This document shows, one piece after another, positions 61,366 to 62,011 of a stretch of 62,011 nt of DNA. Position 1 is the stretch's first letter; each line of letters begins with the position of its first letter. The DNA comes from Microscillaceae bacterium (GTDB taxonomy: Bacteria > Bacteroidota > Bacteroidia > Cytophagales > Microscillaceae). The translations under genes and the position numbers were made by a program. A model generated the notes under the pieces. That model worked only from the letters and a program-made list of their open reading frames with translations, was not told the origin of the DNA and made no database searches. Location of the stretch: positions 1 through 62,011 of the forward strand of contig JANWZA010000048.1 in assembly GCA_025054775.1 (NCBI GenBank), written 5' to 3'.

Positions 61366-61398
61366 TTTTTATTTTCAACTTAAAAACCTACAAACAAC

Positions 61399-61665
61399 AT
61401 GGAAAAATACGAAATTCAGGTAGAAAACATAAAATGCGGTGGCTGTATGAATAGTATTAAAAAAGCCCTGCAAGCCATAGAGGGTGTGCAAACGGTAGAA
61501 GTATGGAAAGAGACAGAAACCGTTATAGTAGAAGGAGTGGCTAACTTATACCATAAAATCACTGAAAAATTAGCCTCTTTGGGCTATCCTGAAAAAGGAA
61601 ACAATAACCTTTTGCATAAAGCCAAATCTTATATAAGTTGTGCTGTTGGTAGGCTAACTGCATAG
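61399..61665 (+). CDS. Small HMA-domain protein (CxxC)
   Basis: The 88-residue protein is a single heavy-metal-associated ferredoxin-like fold: YEIQVENIKCGGCMNSIKKAL (C13, C16) followed by VEVWKETETVIVEG and ITEKLASLGYPE. Such proteins carry Cu(I) or other soft metals. A third Cys sits in the C-terminal extension (YISCAVGRLTA). It follows the porin by 33 bp as the last gene of the sulfur cluster. It may protect or supply metal, or bind sulfane sulfur through the Cys pair; which one is not known. Confidence 0.88.
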   Translation: MEKYEIQVENIKCGGCMNSIKKALQAIEGVQTVEVWKETETVIVEGVANLYHKITEKLASLGYPEKGNNNLLHKAKSYISCAVGRLTA

Positions 61666-61851
61666 TAAAAATTGGGTAGTGGTATGTGTAGTCCTGCACC
61701 CAAAAACAGGATTTGCAGTTTAATTCCTAGTAATTTCCCATAACATCGTACATTTACTCCGCTACCCAAAGTTTATTTTCTTCTAACTTGGTGCGATAAA
61801 ATAGCTTTACCTCTTTATTGTCCAACTGAATTATTTTTATCTTCGCATTAA
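61666..61851. other. Intergenic region with a wide inverted repeat
   Basis: TTGGGTAG (61672-61679) is complementary to CTACCCAA (61762-61769), with smaller inverted segments between (CCTG/CAGG and CTGCA/TGCAG). It may act as a terminator or structured leader between convergent genes. Confidence 0.3.
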
Positions 61852-62011
61852 CTATTTGCCTTCTTTTTCCAAAGCAAGCAAATAATTACGCACTGGCTTC
61901 AAAACATTTTCATAGGCTTTATCAAAAATTTCTTTTGGGATATTTTGAATAGGATTACCGAATAAGTAGAGTGTCTGCAAACCAGGTAAGCTATCTAAAA
62001 AAGCAAAAGAA
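61852..62011 (-). CDS. Leucine-rich-repeat protein, C-terminal end (cut by window edge)
   Basis: The minus strand is open from the right edge to a TAG at 61852-61854, giving 52 residues. LPGLQTLYLFGNPIQNIPKEIFD is a leucine-rich repeat, and the tail ENVLKPVRNYLLALEKEGK resembles the end of LRR blocks in bacterial LRR/Roco-type proteins. Whether the missing part holds a GTPase or other domain cannot be seen. It is convergent with the sulfur cluster. Confidence 0.7.
   Translation of the reverse strand, partial: SFAFLDSLPGLQTLYLFGNPIQNIPKEIFDKAYENVLKPVRNYLLALEKEGK

Noticed and set aside
1-62011. tRNA, rRNA, CRISPR arrays, insertion sequences, prophage genes, known riboswitches
   Set aside because: Looked for characteristic motifs and repeats on both strands by eye and saw none; a covariance-model scan would be needed to exclude small RNAs.

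Overview
This is a low-GC (mostly AT-rich) bacterial chromosome segment whose features point to the Bacteroidota, most likely the order Cytophagales. It carries a secreted metalloprotease with a type IX secretion (T9SS) C-terminal sorting domain. Its bamD-rpoZ pair and Bacteroidota-type omega subunit are typical of the phylum. Promoter -7 elements of the TAnnTTTG type recur, Shine-Dalgarno sequences are largely absent, and outer-membrane beta-barrel proteins are numerous. No tRNA, rRNA, CRISPR array, prophage or transposase was seen, and the genus cannot be named from the sequence alone.

Layout. Bases 1-899 hold the N-terminal part of a PilJ-type membrane sensor (minus strand, cut by the window edge). 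Bases 1362-2866 carry class I fructose-1,6-bisphosphatase and a MaoC-like dehydratase. Bases 2977-8531 are minus strand: asparagine synthase, rhodanese, RuvX, gamma carbonic anhydrase, an envelope protein and a very small membrane protein. BamD and RpoZ follow, then AroE, a PhoD-type phosphatase and a ROK kinase on the minus strand. Next come a lone RND efflux pump, a type IIG restriction-modification enzyme and two unknown envelope proteins, then LepA, RseP and a VWA protein. Bases 25768-36213 are minus strand: an Nramp-UspA fusion, SufD/SufC, an acyl-CoA ligase and a surface-polysaccharide group (GT2, two methyltransferases, Wzt-type ATPase). Bases 36805-41254 carry an enoyl-CoA hydratase, a cysteine-bearing multispanning protein, PyrB and an M1 peptidase. 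After these come a muramidase-like protein, the large M43 protease, RlmB, a GT4, TatC, GmhA, PurQ, a small hydrolase, a GT2 and RecX.

The most distinctive region is 53852-61665, seven same-strand genes: a sulfide:quinone oxidoreductase, a DUF2490-type barrel, a Tat-exported SoxB-like protein, a membrane-anchored diheme cytochrome resembling TsdA, an MFS transporter, an OprD-like porin overlapping it by 4 bp, and a small CxxC HMA protein. I read this as a compact sulfide/thiosulfate module that lacks the usual SoxXA/YZ/CD genes within the window. The window ends inside the C-terminus of a leucine-rich-repeat protein (minus strand).

Non-coding structure of note: three copies of a dispersed intergenic repeat whose hairpin changes sequence but keeps its pairing; a DtxR/MntR-like operator before the Nramp-UspA gene; a perfect palindrome abutting the fbp promoter; a 95-bp element with perfect 14-bp inverted ends; tandem repeats in the 590-bp gap before the enoyl-CoA hydratase; and several clear terminator hairpins.
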